DNA of 64,000 nucleotides from Clostridia bacterium (GCA_017429985.1 JAFRNW010000004.1:65390-129389), one strand, 5' to 3'; shown: positions 1 through 11,034, numbered from the stretch's first letter. The notes: generated from the letters alone by a model not told the origin. Program-made: numbers and translations.

Positions 1-1
1 G

Positions 2-85
2 GCGTATCTCTTCGGAGCGCTTGCCGTGATCGCCTTTGCCGGCGCCGTATGGATTCTTCTGAGCGGAAGGAAGGAGCGGAACTGA
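2..85 (+). CDS. C-terminal end of a membrane protein (partial)
   Basis: The frame is open from the window edge to a TGA at 83-85. The visible 27 residues form one hydrophobic helix rich in Ala, Val, Ile and Leu, followed by a short basic tail (SGRKERN). This is typical of the last transmembrane segment and cytoplasmic end of a multi-pass transporter. The family cannot be named from this fragment. A bidirectional hairpin terminator follows at 141. Confidence 0.5.
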   Translation, partial: AYLFGALAVIAFAGAVWILLSGRKERN

Positions 86-140
86 TACCGCCTTTCCGCT
101 GGCAGGGCGCATTACACAGCTGATCTGAGACGAAAACAAG

Positions 141-190
141 ATCTCCCGATCCTGTCCGGAGTTCCGGACGAATGCGGGAGATTATTTTAC
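141..190. terminator. Bidirectional intrinsic terminator
   Basis: An outer stem ATCTCCCG/CGGGAGAT encloses an inner stem GTCCGGA/TCCGGAC. A T-rich tract follows on the plus strand (TTATTTT), and CTTGTTTT follows on the minus strand. It separates the plus-strand gene entering from the left and the minus-strand secA-prfB operon. Confidence 0.75.
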
Positions 191-222
191 GTGTATGAAC
201 GATCGGCGGTGCCGGAAACGGA

Positions 223-1323
223 TCAGGACTGTACGAGATAGGCGCTGATGAACGCGTCGAGGTCGCCGTCCATGACGGCCTGGATATTACCGTTTTCCAC
301 ACCGGTTCTGTGATCCTTGACCAAAGTGTACGGCTGGAAGACGTAGGAGCGGATCTGGCTTCCCCATTCGATCTTCTTCATGATGCCTTTGATATCCGCC
401 ATCTGCTGCTCGCGTTCCCGCTCCTGGAGTTCGACGAGTTTGCCGCGCAGGATGCGCATGGCCATTTCCTTGTTCTGAAGCTGGCTGCGTTCGTTCTGAC
501 ACTGTACGACGATGCCGGTCGGGATATGCGTGATACGGATCGCGGAGGATACTTTGTTGACGTTCTGACCGCCGGCTCCGCCCGAACGGTAGGTGTCGAC
601 ACGGAGATCATCCGGATCGATTTTGACGTCGGACGCGTCGTCGTCAAAAATCGGGGTCACGTCCAGGGAAGCGAACGAGGTATGCCGCCTGGCGTTCGAA
701 TCGAAGGGGGAGATCCTGACCAGACGGTGGACGCCCTTTTCCGCTTTCAGATACCCGTACGCGTTTTCACCGGAGACCTCGAAGGTCACGGATTTGATGC
801 CGGCGTCTTCGCCGTCCAGAAGATCGACTTCCTTTACGGTCCAGCCGCGGGACTCGCAGTATCTGGTGTACATGCGGTAAAGCATTTCTGTCCAGTCCTG
901 CGCTTCCGTTCCGCCAGCGCCGGCGTGAAGCGACAGGATGGCGTTTGTTCCGTCATAGGGCCCTTTCAGAAGCATTTCCAGACGCAGCGCCTGAACCTTT
1001 TCGGTGAACGAGGCCAACTCGGTCTTCAGTTCCTCCACAAGAGACTCGTCGTTTTCCTCTTCCGCCATCTCCACAAGCGTATCGAGATCCTCTCCCGCTG
1101 AAACCAGTTTTTCATATCGTTTCAGCTTGTTTTCCAGAATCTTCGCCCGCTGGTTGATCTTGTTGGCGGCTTCGATATCGTTCCAGAAATCCGGGGCGCT
1201 CATCTGACCCTGGAGATCTTTCAGTTCGCTCCTCAGCTCTTCCGGCTTGACAGAGGCGCCGGCTTCCTGCAGAAGCGTCTTCTGCTCCTGGATCTTCTGC
1301 TTGTATTCATCTAAAACGACCAT
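223..1323 (-). CDS. prfB: Peptide chain release factor 2
   Basis: Class I release factor that reads UGA and UAA stop codons in the ribosomal A site and triggers hydrolysis of peptidyl-tRNA. At 366 residues it has normal RF2 length. The GGQ catalytic motif is at residues 251-253 and the RF2-specific SPF anticodon-like tripeptide at 205-207. The start ATG is preceded by GGGGAGG that overlaps the end of secA, three bases upstream, so the two genes are one transcript with probable translational coupling. The reading frame is continuous from the first codon. Residues 20-30 read EAGASVKPEEL, and there is no in-frame stop or CUUUGA-like slip site, so the autoregulatory frameshift of many RF2 genes is absent. 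Confidence 0.97.
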   Translation of the reverse strand: MVVLDEYKQKIQEQKTLLQEAGASVKPEELRSELKDLQGQMSAPDFWNDIEAANKINQRAKILENKLKRYEKLVSAGEDLDTLVEMAEEENDESLVEELKTELASFTEKVQALRLEMLLKGPYDGTNAILSLHAGAGGTEAQDWTEMLYRMYTRYCESRGWTVKEVDLLDGEDAGIKSVTFEVSGENAYGYLKAEKGVHRLVRISPFDSNARRHTSFASLDVTPIFDDDASDVKIDPDDLRVDTYRSGGAGGQNVNKVSSAIRITHIPTGIVVQCQNERSQLQNKEMAMRILRGKLVELQEREREQQMADIKGIMKKIEWGSQIRSYVFQPYTLVKDHRTGVENGNIQAVMDGDLDAFISAYLVQS

Positions 1324-1326
1324 GTA

Positions 1327-4077
<2,751 letters not shown>

Positions 4078-4097
4078 GGGGAAAAAACCTCTCTGAA

Positions 4098-4137
4098 CGC
4101 TTGTTTCAAGCGGAATATTAACCCAATGATTATAGCA
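4098..4137 (-). promoter_or_regulatory. secA promoter and leader hairpin
   Basis: On the minus strand an extended -10 TGCTATAAT occupies 4137-4129. It has no good -35 at standard spacing. Downstream, 4112-4098 reads CGCTTG-AAA-CAAGCG, a perfect 6-bp stem with a three-base loop placed before the secA ribosome binding site. Whether the hairpin regulates SecA synthesis is unknown. Confidence 0.5.
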
Positions 4138-4161
4138 TATACGCGATGTTTCAAAAAGGCA

Positions 4162-4725
4162 TTAATGTGAAGGCCACGGGAAGAAATTGTCACCTTTCAC
4201 GAGATAGGCCTGCTGCGAGATGCCCGCCATGGGAGAATCCGACAGGGAATCCGAGAAAAAGTTTTCGATCGCGACGTCCGGATACCGTTCGCGGAACCGC
4301 AGGATTTTTTCCGAACCGCTGCAGTTCAGCCCCGTATACGCGCCGGAATGCATGTCTACCGGAGAACCCATGACGCTTGAGATGCCGAGCGCCCTGCACG
4401 CGGGAAGAACCAAAAACTCCGGGGACGCCGAAATGACGACATCGTCGTCCCGGTGGATCCCGGGATACCAGCTTTTGATGTTGCACATATGCTCCACCCA
4501 GAAATCCCGGAGCCTGTCCTCCATCGACGGGATGCGGCGGAACATGCGGAACAAAACCTGCTTTGCTCCGGTCTTACTTGTCAGGTGCAGTTTGTAGAAA
4601 CAATAAGCGCAGGCAAATCGAAGTACATAAACAGACAGGAAAGGCTGTTTTTTGATGTTGTAGAGGATAAAGTCAGCGGTGCTGTCTCCACGGTAGATGG
4701 TGTTGTCAAAATCAAATACGTTCAC
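4162..4725 (-). CDS. HAD-superfamily phosphatase, SerB-like subgroup
   Basis: Haloacid-dehalogenase-type hydrolase of 187 residues, probably a small-molecule phosphatase. Motif I DFDNT is at residues 5-9 with the nucleophile at Asp5. Motif II is SASPEF, a lysine stands in SEK, and motif IV is DSLSDSPM. The long helical insert after motif I (FACAYCFYKLHL) places it in the HAD-IB group with phosphoserine phosphatase. The start chosen is the GTG at 4725, immediately before motif I. The frame stays open further upstream, but that stretch lies antisense-like within dapF and reads as non-native sequence. No clear Shine-Dalgarno is present, so translation is probably coupled to dapF, which ends 17 bases upstream. 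Confidence 0.8.
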   Translation of the reverse strand: MNVFDFDNTIYRGDSTADFILYNIKKQPFLSVYVLRFACAYCFYKLHLTSKTGAKQVLFRMFRRIPSMEDRLRDFWVEHMCNIKSWYPGIHRDDDVVISASPEFLVLPACRALGISSVMGSPVDMHSGAYTGLNCSGSEKILRFRERYPDVAIENFFSDSLSDSPMAGISQQAYLVKGDNFFPWPSH

Positions 4726-4742
4726 GGCAGGAGCGGATCGGA

Positions 4743-5567
4743 TCAGAATTCCCCGGTGCAGATCACGGCCGCCGGGCCTGTCATAAAGACGTGATCCGAC
4801 GCATCCCAGTCGATGTGCAGCTCGCCCAGCTCGATTCGGACGGTAACGGATCTCTCCGTTCTGTTGTTGAGCACGCAAGCGACGAGGGAGCTGCTGGCTC
4901 CCGTGCCGCAGCACAGGGTTCTTCCGCAGCCGCGTTCCCAGGTGCGCATTTCGATCGTGTTTCTGTCTATGACATGGACGAAATTCACGTTGGTGCGTTT
5001 CGGGAAAATCGGGGCATGCTCGATGGCCTCGCCATACCTGGAGATGTCAAGATCTGAAAGATCATTCACAAAGACGATCGTGTGAGGCACTCCGACGAGG
5101 ACGGAGGTGATGCGGAGCGCTGTTCCGAGAACTTCCAGTTCACGGTCAACGCATAATCCGGTTCCGGATACGGGTATTTCCTCGCACTGAAGATGCGGCA
5201 CACCCATGTCGACCCGGACCTGCCCGGCGTACGGGCCGTCGGATACCAGTTCCGGACAGACGCGGCCGGCCAGCGTTTCCACGGTCATATGCGCTTTCCT
5301 GACGATGCCGGAGTCGTAGACATATTTGCAGAAGCACCGGATACCGTTTCCGCACATTTCCGCTTCGCTTCCGTCGCTGTTGAAAATCTGCATGCGGATA
5401 TCTTCCGTATCGCTGTTTCTGACCACAAGGATGCCGTCCGCGCCGACGCCGGTGTTGCGGTGGCACATCCGAACCGCCAGCGACGCATAGTCCGTGCTGC
5501 CGGGGAGCACGCGTCCATCGATGACGAGGAAATCATTTCCAAGCCCGTGCATTTTGGTGAAGAACAT
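4743..5567 (-). CDS. dapF: Diaminopimelate epimerase
   Basis: Converts LL- to meso-diaminopimelate for lysine and peptidoglycan synthesis in the cytoplasm. The 274 residues match the family. The two catalytic cysteines are visible: Cys72 in CGNGIRC and Cys220 in CCGTGA. The N-terminus MFFTKMHGLGNDF is canonical. A short gap separates it from the upstream ModE-like gene (start 5926, end 5582), and the HAD phosphatase follows, so the three minus-strand genes probably form one transcript from the promoter near 6000-6028. Confidence 0.96.
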   Translation of the reverse strand: MFFTKMHGLGNDFLVIDGRVLPGSTDYASLAVRMCHRNTGVGADGILVVRNSDTEDIRMQIFNSDGSEAEMCGNGIRCFCKYVYDSGIVRKAHMTVETLAGRVCPELVSDGPYAGQVRVDMGVPHLQCEEIPVSGTGLCVDRELEVLGTALRITSVLVGVPHTIVFVNDLSDLDISRYGEAIEHAPIFPKRTNVNFVHVIDRNTIEMRTWERGCGRTLCCGTGASSSLVACVLNNRTERSVTVRIELGELHIDWDASDHVFMTGPAAVICTGEF

Positions 5568-5581
5568 GTGTTTTCTCCTTT

Positions 5582-5926
5582 TCAGCTGAAAAATTCCACG
5601 AATGCCTCGTCGGCATAGGACCGGAGTGCGGATTCAAACTCGCGGAACCGCTGCAGAAAATTCAGGGCTTCCGCCGTCAGCTCGGCGCCGCCGCCGCCCT
5701 TTCCTCCGGTAACGGACATCAAAAGCTTAAAGCCGAGTGTTTCTTCGGCGGTTTTCACGATCCGCCATGCCTTGCTGTAGGCCATATTCATGCTTGCTGC
5801 CGCCTGCCGCAGGGAATGGGTCACCTGCACGCGTTCCAGCAGCTGGGCGATTCCGGGGCCGAAGCATTTCTCGTCTCCATATATCCGGACGATCAGTCCG
5901 TAATGCAGTTGCCGTTCCTGCTGCAT
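5582..5926 (-). CDS. ModE-type winged-helix DNA-binding protein (HTH only)
   Basis: This 114-residue protein matches the N-terminal LysR-like winged helix of ModE. It has the pattern GPGIAQLLERV, HSLRQAAASMNMAYSKAWRIVKTAEE, and the glycine-rich wing GGKGGGG followed by LTAEALNFLQRF. In full-length ModE this domain dimerises and binds the operators of molybdate and molybdoenzyme genes. The molybdate-binding TOBE domains are absent here, so any metal sensing would be indirect. The start is the ATG at 5926 with GGGGGTG upstream. Its presence fits the molybdenum hydroxylase operon at 23387-27052, but a regulatory link is only inferred. Confidence 0.82.
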   Translation of the reverse strand: MQQERQLHYGLIVRIYGDEKCFGPGIAQLLERVQVTHSLRQAAASMNMAYSKAWRIVKTAEETLGFKLLMSVTGGKGGGGAELTAEALNFLQRFREFESALRSYADEAFVEFFS

Positions 5927-5994
5927 GATCACACCCCCAAAAAAACAGTCAGCCGAGGTCCGCGATTCGTTGCTGACTGAACGCTTGAATATAG

Positions 5995-6028
5995 TATAAT
6001 TGTATGGGAGTTTTTCCGCCTGTGTCAA
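5995..6028. promoter_or_regulatory. Overlapping divergent promoters
   Basis: Minus strand: -35 TTGACA at 6028-6023, an 18-base spacer, and -10 TACAAT at 6004-5999, pointing at the ModE-like/dapF genes. Plus strand: -10 TATAAT at 5995-6000 with a weak TTGCTG upstream at 5970-5975, pointing at the gene starting at 6055. The two -10 hexamers overlap, so polymerase can engage only one direction at a time. Confidence 0.6.
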
Positions 6029-6054
6029 TGCAGATGGAAAAATATGGAGGCATG

Positions 6055-6630
6055 ATGGATCTGATCAGCGAAATCCGCAGTGCGGTCCGGGAGGGGATCA
6101 AACGGGGCCTTTGCCTTGAAGCCGATGAAGGGCAGATCTGCATTCCCGCGAAAGAGGCAGCGGTTTCCAGTTCCGTACTGGTGCGGACAGGCTCTGACGC
6201 TGCGGCGGAAGCGATGCGGCTGAACCGGTGCCTGGACTGTTTCCCGGACGTCTGCGGCGCAAAACTTTTGTCCCGGGTCAGGGGCAGCAGAGGGTGGCTT
6301 CTGTTCGATCTGTCCAAAGAACTGTACGACGCGGCGGCGCGGATCGCACTTCCGCCGGCGGCAGGTACGGACGGAGCGTCATTCTGCTACTACAGGATGA
6401 AAATGCTGGCAAGATATCCTTCCTGCGGCTGTCCTGACGACGAATCCGTTCAGCGGGCGCTTCTTCTCTGCTGGACCGCATACGCGGGTCCGTCGCAGTC
6501 GGGAAGGAAGCGGGCGGAGGACGCGCTGCTGACGATGGGGAGGCATCTGCCCGCCCGGGACCGTCAGTGCCTGATCCGGCAGTGTGGGGATATAGGACGA
6601 ACAGCCATACGGCTTTTATACAGCGAGTAA
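6055..6630 (+). CDS. Hypothetical protein, cysteine-rich, unrecognised family
   Basis: A 191-residue soluble protein I do not recognise. It has no signal peptide or membrane helix. It has clustered cysteines: CLDC and VCGA in the first half, CGC and CW further on, and CLIRQCG near the end. These do not match a zinc-ribbon or ferredoxin pattern. The second half is helical and basic. The start is the second of two tandem ATG codons, four bases after GGAGG (6046-6050). An earlier in-frame ATG at 6004 lies at the likely transcription start and is less credible. It is followed after 16 bases by the metallo-beta-lactamase gene, so they are probably co-transcribed. Confidence 0.6.
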   Translation: MDLISEIRSAVREGIKRGLCLEADEGQICIPAKEAAVSSSVLVRTGSDAAAEAMRLNRCLDCFPDVCGAKLLSRVRGSRGWLLFDLSKELYDAAARIALPPAAGTDGASFCYYRMKMLARYPSCGCPDDESVQRALLLCWTAYAGPSQSGRKRAEDALLTMGRHLPARDRQCLIRQCGDIGRTAIRLLYSE

Positions 6631-6646
6631 AGGGAGGAGACAATAC

Positions 6647-7303
6647 ATGAGAATACAATACTACGGGCATTCCTGCTTTCTGATCACCACGGATTCCGGA
6701 CTGCGCATCCTGACAGACCCGTGCGACCCCACTACGGGATACACGCTGAAAAACATCCGGTGCGACTGTGTTACGGTCAGTCACTCGCACTTTGATCACG
6801 GCTATACGGACGCAGTCAGCGGCTCTCCTGCCGTTCTGGAGAGCGGGGCGGATCTGCGCATCGGGGACGTCAGGATCTATACCGTCGGAACATACCATGA
6901 CGACAAGGAAGGCGAACTTCGCGGGGAAAACGAGGTTTTCTGCTTCGAGGCTGACGGGCTCCGTTTTGCGCACCTCGGCGATTTCGGCGAGGCGGAACTC
7001 CGGGAGGAGACGGCCGAAGCGATCGGACAGCTGGATATCCTGTTCGTTCCGGTCGGGGGAACATTTACGGTCGATGCCGCCGGCGCTCTAGCCGTGGCGG
7101 AGAAACTGAACCCGAAAATCCTGATTCCGATGCATTACATGACCGAAGTGCTGTCGTTTAAGATCGCGGGAGTTACCTCGTTTTTGAAAGCGGCAGGAAA
7201 CAAGTGGAAAAAGGACATCCTGAACGTGCCGTACGCTACCGTCAGCAGGGAAACGCTGCCTGAGAAACGGACGATTCTCGTAATGGACTATCTGAAGAAA
7301 TAG
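6647..7303 (+). CDS. MBL-fold metal-dependent hydrolase (UPF0173/UlaG-like)
   Basis: A 218-residue metallo-beta-lactamase fold enzyme. The N-terminus MRIQYYGHSCF and the dinuclear-metal motif HSHFDH (within TVSHSHFDHGY) are diagnostic of the UPF0173/UlaG-type branch. Further metal ligands are likely His in FAHLGDFG and in IPMHY. Family members include lactonases and broad hydrolases, so the substrate is unknown. GGGAGGAG precedes the start. It is convergent with the CvpA gene, only six bases apart, and no obvious terminator separates them. Confidence 0.85.
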   Translation: MRIQYYGHSCFLITTDSGLRILTDPCDPTTGYTLKNIRCDCVTVSHSHFDHGYTDAVSGSPAVLESGADLRIGDVRIYTVGTYHDDKEGELRGENEVFCFEADGLRFAHLGDFGEAELREETAEAIGQLDILFVPVGGTFTVDAAGALAVAEKLNPKILIPMHYMTEVLSFKIAGVTSFLKAAGNKWKKDILNVPYATVSRETLPEKRTILVMDYLKK

Positions 7304-7309
7304 GGAACG

Positions 7310-8017
7310 CTAGTGCCCGGGAATCAGATAAAGGAAGACGTTTGCCTTATAGAAGAAGTTCCCGAAAAATGATTCCGACACGAAGACATACAGCTTCGGC
7401 AGAACGGTCAGGCAGATCGGCATGAGCAGGAAGATCGCGAAAAGGATCAGCAGGCCCTGAATGAGGCCGATGCCCGCGCCGATCAGACCGTCTCCGCGAA
7501 CGAGAGAAGGGAAGCCGTTTCTGCCGTATTCGATGCTCTGGATAATGATCGCGAGAACGACCCGGAGCACGGTAAAAATGATCAGCAGGGAAAAGATGTT
7601 GATGACGACGGAGACGATCGTCAGATTGAAGTAATCTCCGAGCGTCGTGACCCCCTGATTGGCGAATGCCTCCGAGGCAACGTTCTGAATAACGCGGCGG
7701 CCCATGGGGATCGGCATGTCCGCATTGTCAACGATCGTCCGGAGACGGTCGGAGGAAATCTGGCTGATGGGAATACGGGTCAGTTCGACGTCCGTTGCCG
7801 CGACATATTCGGCTCCCTCTGTATAGTAGAGAAGCATGTTGTACAGGGATTCGTGCCCCTTGATGGCGCCGGAGACCAGCGGCAGAAAGATGAACCCCGC
7901 CACATAGGAGATGACCGTCGCCACGGCGCCGAGCGCGGCGTTGATAAAGCCGCGGTAGAAACCGCTCAGAACCGCTATGGCAAGGATCAGCAGTACGCCA
8001 ACGTCGATTGCGTTCAC
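7310..8017 (-). CDS. CvpA-family membrane protein
   Basis: A 235-residue integral membrane protein with the CvpA opening: AIDVGVLLILAIAVLSGFYRG as the first helix, a second helix of small residues, then two further helices after a polar insert (about residues 50-120). CvpA proteins are linked to envelope homeostasis and, in E. coli, colicin V production. The exact activity is not established. The gene follows the DUF5711-like gene by 15 bases and the lipid kinase before that, so the three form a minus-strand envelope operon. Confidence 0.78.
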   Translation of the reverse strand: MNAIDVGVLLILAIAVLSGFYRGFINAALGAVATVISYVAGFIFLPLVSGAIKGHESLYNMLLYYTEGAEYVAATDVELTRIPISQISSDRLRTIVDNADMPIPMGRRVIQNVASEAFANQGVTTLGDYFNLTIVSVVINIFSLLIIFTVLRVVLAIIIQSIEYGRNGFPSLVRGDGLIGAGIGLIQGLLILFAIFLLMPICLTVLPKLYVFVSESFFGNFFYKANVFLYLIPGH

Positions 8018-8032
8018 AATGGCCTCCAGAAA

Positions 8033-9160
8033 CTATTTCACAGACGCCGTATAGAACTGTCCGCCGCTTTCCAGCAGGAGCATGGTGTCGGACAGTTTAT
8101 AGGCGTTTTCGATCGGATATTCCAAAGCAGCCGTTTCCGAAAGGGAACCGTCGAGCTTGTAGGTAAACATTTTCTCCCGGGAAACAACGATCAGGGAATT
8201 ATTCATCAGAAAGCCTGCGACGCCTTCGCTCGGGAGCTGCAGGTATGTTTCCTTTACGGAATTGTTGGCTTCATCGATACGCAGCAGCTTGACGGAATGC
8301 ATGTCGCCTCCGCGCGGTGTCAGGAGAAACGTCGGCGTAGCGGAGAAATCCAGCACGGTGTAGCCGTAGATGGTAAAACGGCTGGACTCCTGGTTGCCGT
8401 CATGCGTATAACGGATGATCTGGTTTGTTCCTGCAACGAAAATGCTTGAGTTCGTGATGTAAACATCTTCGACCAGCTGGCTCTGGATCTGAATGGCGCC
8501 TGTCTGGCTTTTTTTTGCGAGCTCATACGTGCGGATCGTGACGGTCGGTTCACTTGCCGTGATAGACAGGAGTTCGATCCAGAATCTCTCTCCGTTCACG
8601 TTGTAGAATCCGAAATCAACGATAAACGTGCTGCCGGGAAGGATCTGGTCCAGCTGTTCGCCGTCTTCCGTCATGATGAGGACGCTCTCCTGACCGTCGG
8701 AATCCTTTCGGAGCACCGCAAGGTGCGAGATGCCGCATTCTACGGTCTCAATGGTTCCCGTGAAGGTCATGGGGGAAGCCTTGCCGACGATCTGCAGGGA
8801 GTTCCGGTTATAGACCGCGGACATGGTTGTGTTTCCGGTCATCCGGATATCATCCGCAGCGGTACCGTACGTGTAATTCCTCTTCTGATCCAGCCAGTCA
8901 TAATAGTGAATCGCGCCGTCCGTCTGGTACAGAAGCCCGCGGCCGGTATTCAGATGCGTCATCCCGGAAGTGATCGGGGTCTGCGTCATGGCGATCGTGC
9001 GCTCGCGGTCACGGAAAAACATCAGATACACAACCAGAGCAACCGTAAATACGCCCACCAGAATTGCTGTAAACAGCAGTGTGCGGAATCCGCGGCTTTT
9101 TTTCCTGCGCGGAGGGCTCTGACGGCGTGATGCCTGATTGGAACGATAGCGGGACTCCAT
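8033..9160 (-). CDS. DUF5711-like single-pass membrane protein with predicted beta-propeller
   Basis: The 375 residues begin with a short, very basic cytoplasmic segment (RRKKSRG), then one transmembrane helix at about residues 25-50, then an extracytoplasmic domain of many short beta strands (repeated patterns such as IHYYDW, FWIELL, TYKLDGS) consistent with a propeller. This fits the uncharacterised DUF5711 family often found beside cvpA in Clostridia. That family name is from memory and not searched. The stop of the lipid kinase and this start are three bases apart, suggesting coupled translation. Confidence 0.62.
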   Translation of the reverse strand: MESRYRSNQASRRQSPPRRKKSRGFRTLLFTAILVGVFTVALVVYLMFFRDRERTIAMTQTPITSGMTHLNTGRGLLYQTDGAIHYYDWLDQKRNYTYGTAADDIRMTGNTTMSAVYNRNSLQIVGKASPMTFTGTIETVECGISHLAVLRKDSDGQESVLIMTEDGEQLDQILPGSTFIVDFGFYNVNGERFWIELLSITASEPTVTIRTYELAKKSQTGAIQIQSQLVEDVYITNSSIFVAGTNQIIRYTHDGNQESSRFTIYGYTVLDFSATPTFLLTPRGGDMHSVKLLRIDEANNSVKETYLQLPSEGVAGFLMNNSLIVVSREKMFTYKLDGSLSETAALEYPIENAYKLSDTMLLLESGGQFYTASVK

Positions 9161-9163
9161 TGC

Positions 9164-10054
9164 TCAGATGTCTTCGGGCACAGCCAGATTCAACATACCG
9201 GGGAGAAGTTTGATCGTTACGGGAGTGCCTCTCATAATGGTCCCGTCCAGCTCCATCATGGAATCCGGTTCGCACAGCACCTCGAGTTCCGTTGTCTGGA
9301 AACAGGTGCAGTACTTTGTTGCGGTATGGGTGCCCTTCAGGAATTTTGCAAGGACATACAGAACGGAGAGGCGTGATACGTCATGAATGACGCAGACATT
9401 GAATTTCCCGTCGAACGGGTCTGCGCCGGGCGTGATGTTCAGGCCACCGCCGAAATGCGTGCCGTTACCCGCCGCAAGGATCAGGGCGTTTTTTGTAATG
9501 GTCCGTTCAGGCGTTATGATCGTCATTTTTCTCGGGGTCAGATGGGAGATGCATTTCAGGAGCGCCTTCATGTATGCGCGGCTCCCGGTAAATCCCTTCG
9601 CGCGGAGCTCATCGGTAACGACCAGGACATCCACGTCGAAGCCGACGCCCGCGATATTGAAAAACAGTTTTCCGTTTGCCGTTCCGACGTCCATTTTCCG
9701 GATATGATCGGACAGCGCGATATCAAGCGCGGCGGCGGGATCGGAAGGAAGACGGAGCGGCCGGGCAAGATCGTTTCCGGAACCGCAGGGAACGATGCCG
9801 AGAACGACATCCGTTCCGATCAGCGACGGTGCTATTTCACGAAGCGTGCTGTCTCCGCTCAGCATCAGAATGCGCTTTGCCCCGGACGCGACCGCCTCCT
9901 CGGCAAGCAGGGAAGCGTGCCCGGGGTATTCCGTCATCGCGGAGGAGAAAGGAATGTCTTTTGCTTTCAGGATTGTAGAGACCAGTCTGAAGGTTTTTTC
10001 CCCCGCTCCTGCGCCGGAGACCGGGTTCCAAATGATATGCAGCGAAGATACCAT
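9164..10054 (-). CDS. YegS/DagK-type lipid kinase
   Basis: A 296-residue protein of the diacylglycerol/sphingosine kinase catalytic family. It shows the N-terminal phosphate loop region with NPVSGAG, the hallmark PCGSGNDLAR substrate/nucleotide motif, and a second lobe with GGGLNITPGADPFDGKFNV. It would phosphorylate a membrane lipid, most likely diacylglycerol, feeding phosphatidic acid back to phospholipid synthesis. It is first in the run with the DUF5711-like and cvpA genes. GGGAG lies before the ATG. Confidence 0.88.
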   Translation of the reverse strand: MVSSLHIIWNPVSGAGAGEKTFRLVSTILKAKDIPFSSAMTEYPGHASLLAEEAVASGAKRILMLSGDSTLREIAPSLIGTDVVLGIVPCGSGNDLARPLRLPSDPAAALDIALSDHIRKMDVGTANGKLFFNIAGVGFDVDVLVVTDELRAKGFTGSRAYMKALLKCISHLTPRKMTIITPERTITKNALILAAGNGTHFGGGLNITPGADPFDGKFNVCVIHDVSRLSVLYVLAKFLKGTHTATKYCTCFQTTELEVLCEPDSMMELDGTIMRGTPVTIKLLPGMLNLAVPEDI

Positions 10055-10151
10055 ACATCAAGCTCCCGATGATTCGTTTATGTTGAAGAAATTTTAACAT
10101 ACATTAAAACAGAATGCAAAAAAGTACCTTTGCTGGACGCTGTTTGATACA

Positions 10152-10526
10152 ATGATAAATGTGAAAAAAGGGGATTACATTATCATACTGCTGACGCTTC
10201 TTTTAGCAGTCGTTCCCATCGGGATCCGCCTGTTCCGCGCGGTCCCGGAGCGGCAGGAGTCCATCGTAACGGTCTCAAAAGAGGGGGAAATCATCTATCA
10301 GGGATCGGTCGGGACGGACTGCGTTGTGGAAACGGCCGACGGAGGAAACAGGATCGTCATCCGGAACGGCGCGGTTTTCATGGAATACGCGGACTGTCCG
10401 GACCAGACATGCGTGAAGGAAGGGAGAGCTGGCCCCGGGAAGCCGCTGGTATGTCTTCCCAATCATGTAATTGTTACGGTTGCGGCTTCGGACGGAGAAT
10501 CGGGATATGACGCGATCGCAAAGTAA
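10152..10526 (+). CDS. NusG domain II-containing protein
   Basis: A small 124-residue protein with one N-terminal membrane helix (about residues 9-24) and an extracytoplasmic NusG-II-like beta domain. The conserved end reads DCPDQTC...CLPNHVIV. The family is often found beside the Gx transporter and flavin-transferase genes in anaerobic Firmicutes and may act with redox membrane complexes. Its role is not known. No Shine-Dalgarno is evident. An in-frame GTG at 10161 is an alternative start. The stop overlaps the next gene by 20 bases. Confidence 0.8.
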   Translation: MINVKKGDYIIILLTLLLAVVPIGIRLFRAVPERQESIVTVSKEGEIIYQGSVGTDCVVETADGGNRIVIRNGAVFMEYADCPDQTCVKEGRAGPGKPLVCLPNHVIVTVAASDGESGYDAIAK

Positions 10527-11034
10527 AAATACCGGGAGGATCGCCCGCCTTGCAGTTCTGACTGCCATGGCGCTTGCCTTGCAGTGGCTGGAAACCCTTC
10601 TGCCTCCCCCGGTTCCGGCCGTTCCGGTCAGGATCGGGCTCGCGAATATCTTCGTGCTGTATGCGATGATGGAAATGACCCCGGGGGATGCGCTGGCCGT
10701 TTCGGTCCTCAGGAGCCTGCTTCTCCCGCTGATAACCGGGAACGTTTCGGGACTGCTCTACAGTCTCTGCGGGGGAGTTCTGTCGTGGATCGCGATGACC
10801 GTTCTACTGGGATCGTACCGGAGGGGGAGGATCAGCAGCATCGGGCTCAGCGTTGCGGGCGCGGCGGCATTCCAGATCGGGCAGGTCCTCGCAGGGTGTT
10901 TCATCGTGGGGACGGTGATTTTCGCATATGCGCCGGTCATGATTCTTCTGTCGGTCCCGGCGGGAATCGCTACGGGATGGATCAGCGGCATTCTTGTTTC
11001 CCGGGTTTCCGGCAAAATCGGGAAACGGGCATAG
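10507..11034 (+). CDS. Gx transporter family protein (heptaprenyl diphosphate synthase component I-like)
   Basis: A 175-residue hydrophobic protein with about five helices, an N-terminal RIARLAVLTAMALALQWLE segment and conserved PVRIGLANI and SLCGGVLSW motifs typical of the Gx transporter/Hpre_diP_synt_I family. Some members were annotated as prenyl synthase subunits, but the fold looks like a small-substrate membrane carrier. The start chosen is the ATG at 10507 inside the end of the NusG-II gene, preceded by GGAGAAT. The two genes are a recurring pair, which supports both calls. Confidence 0.82.
   Translation: MTRSQSKNTGRIARLAVLTAMALALQWLETLLPPPVPAVPVRIGLANIFVLYAMMEMTPGDALAVSVLRSLLLPLITGNVSGLLYSLCGGVLSWIAMTVLLGSYRRGRISSIGLSVAGAAAFQIGQVLAGCFIVGTVIFAYAPVMILLSVPAGIATGWISGILVSRVSGKIGKRA

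Noticed and set aside
680..700. TTCGAATC sequence resembling a tRNA T-loop
   Set aside because: It lies inside prfB and has no acceptor, D or anticodon stems around it.
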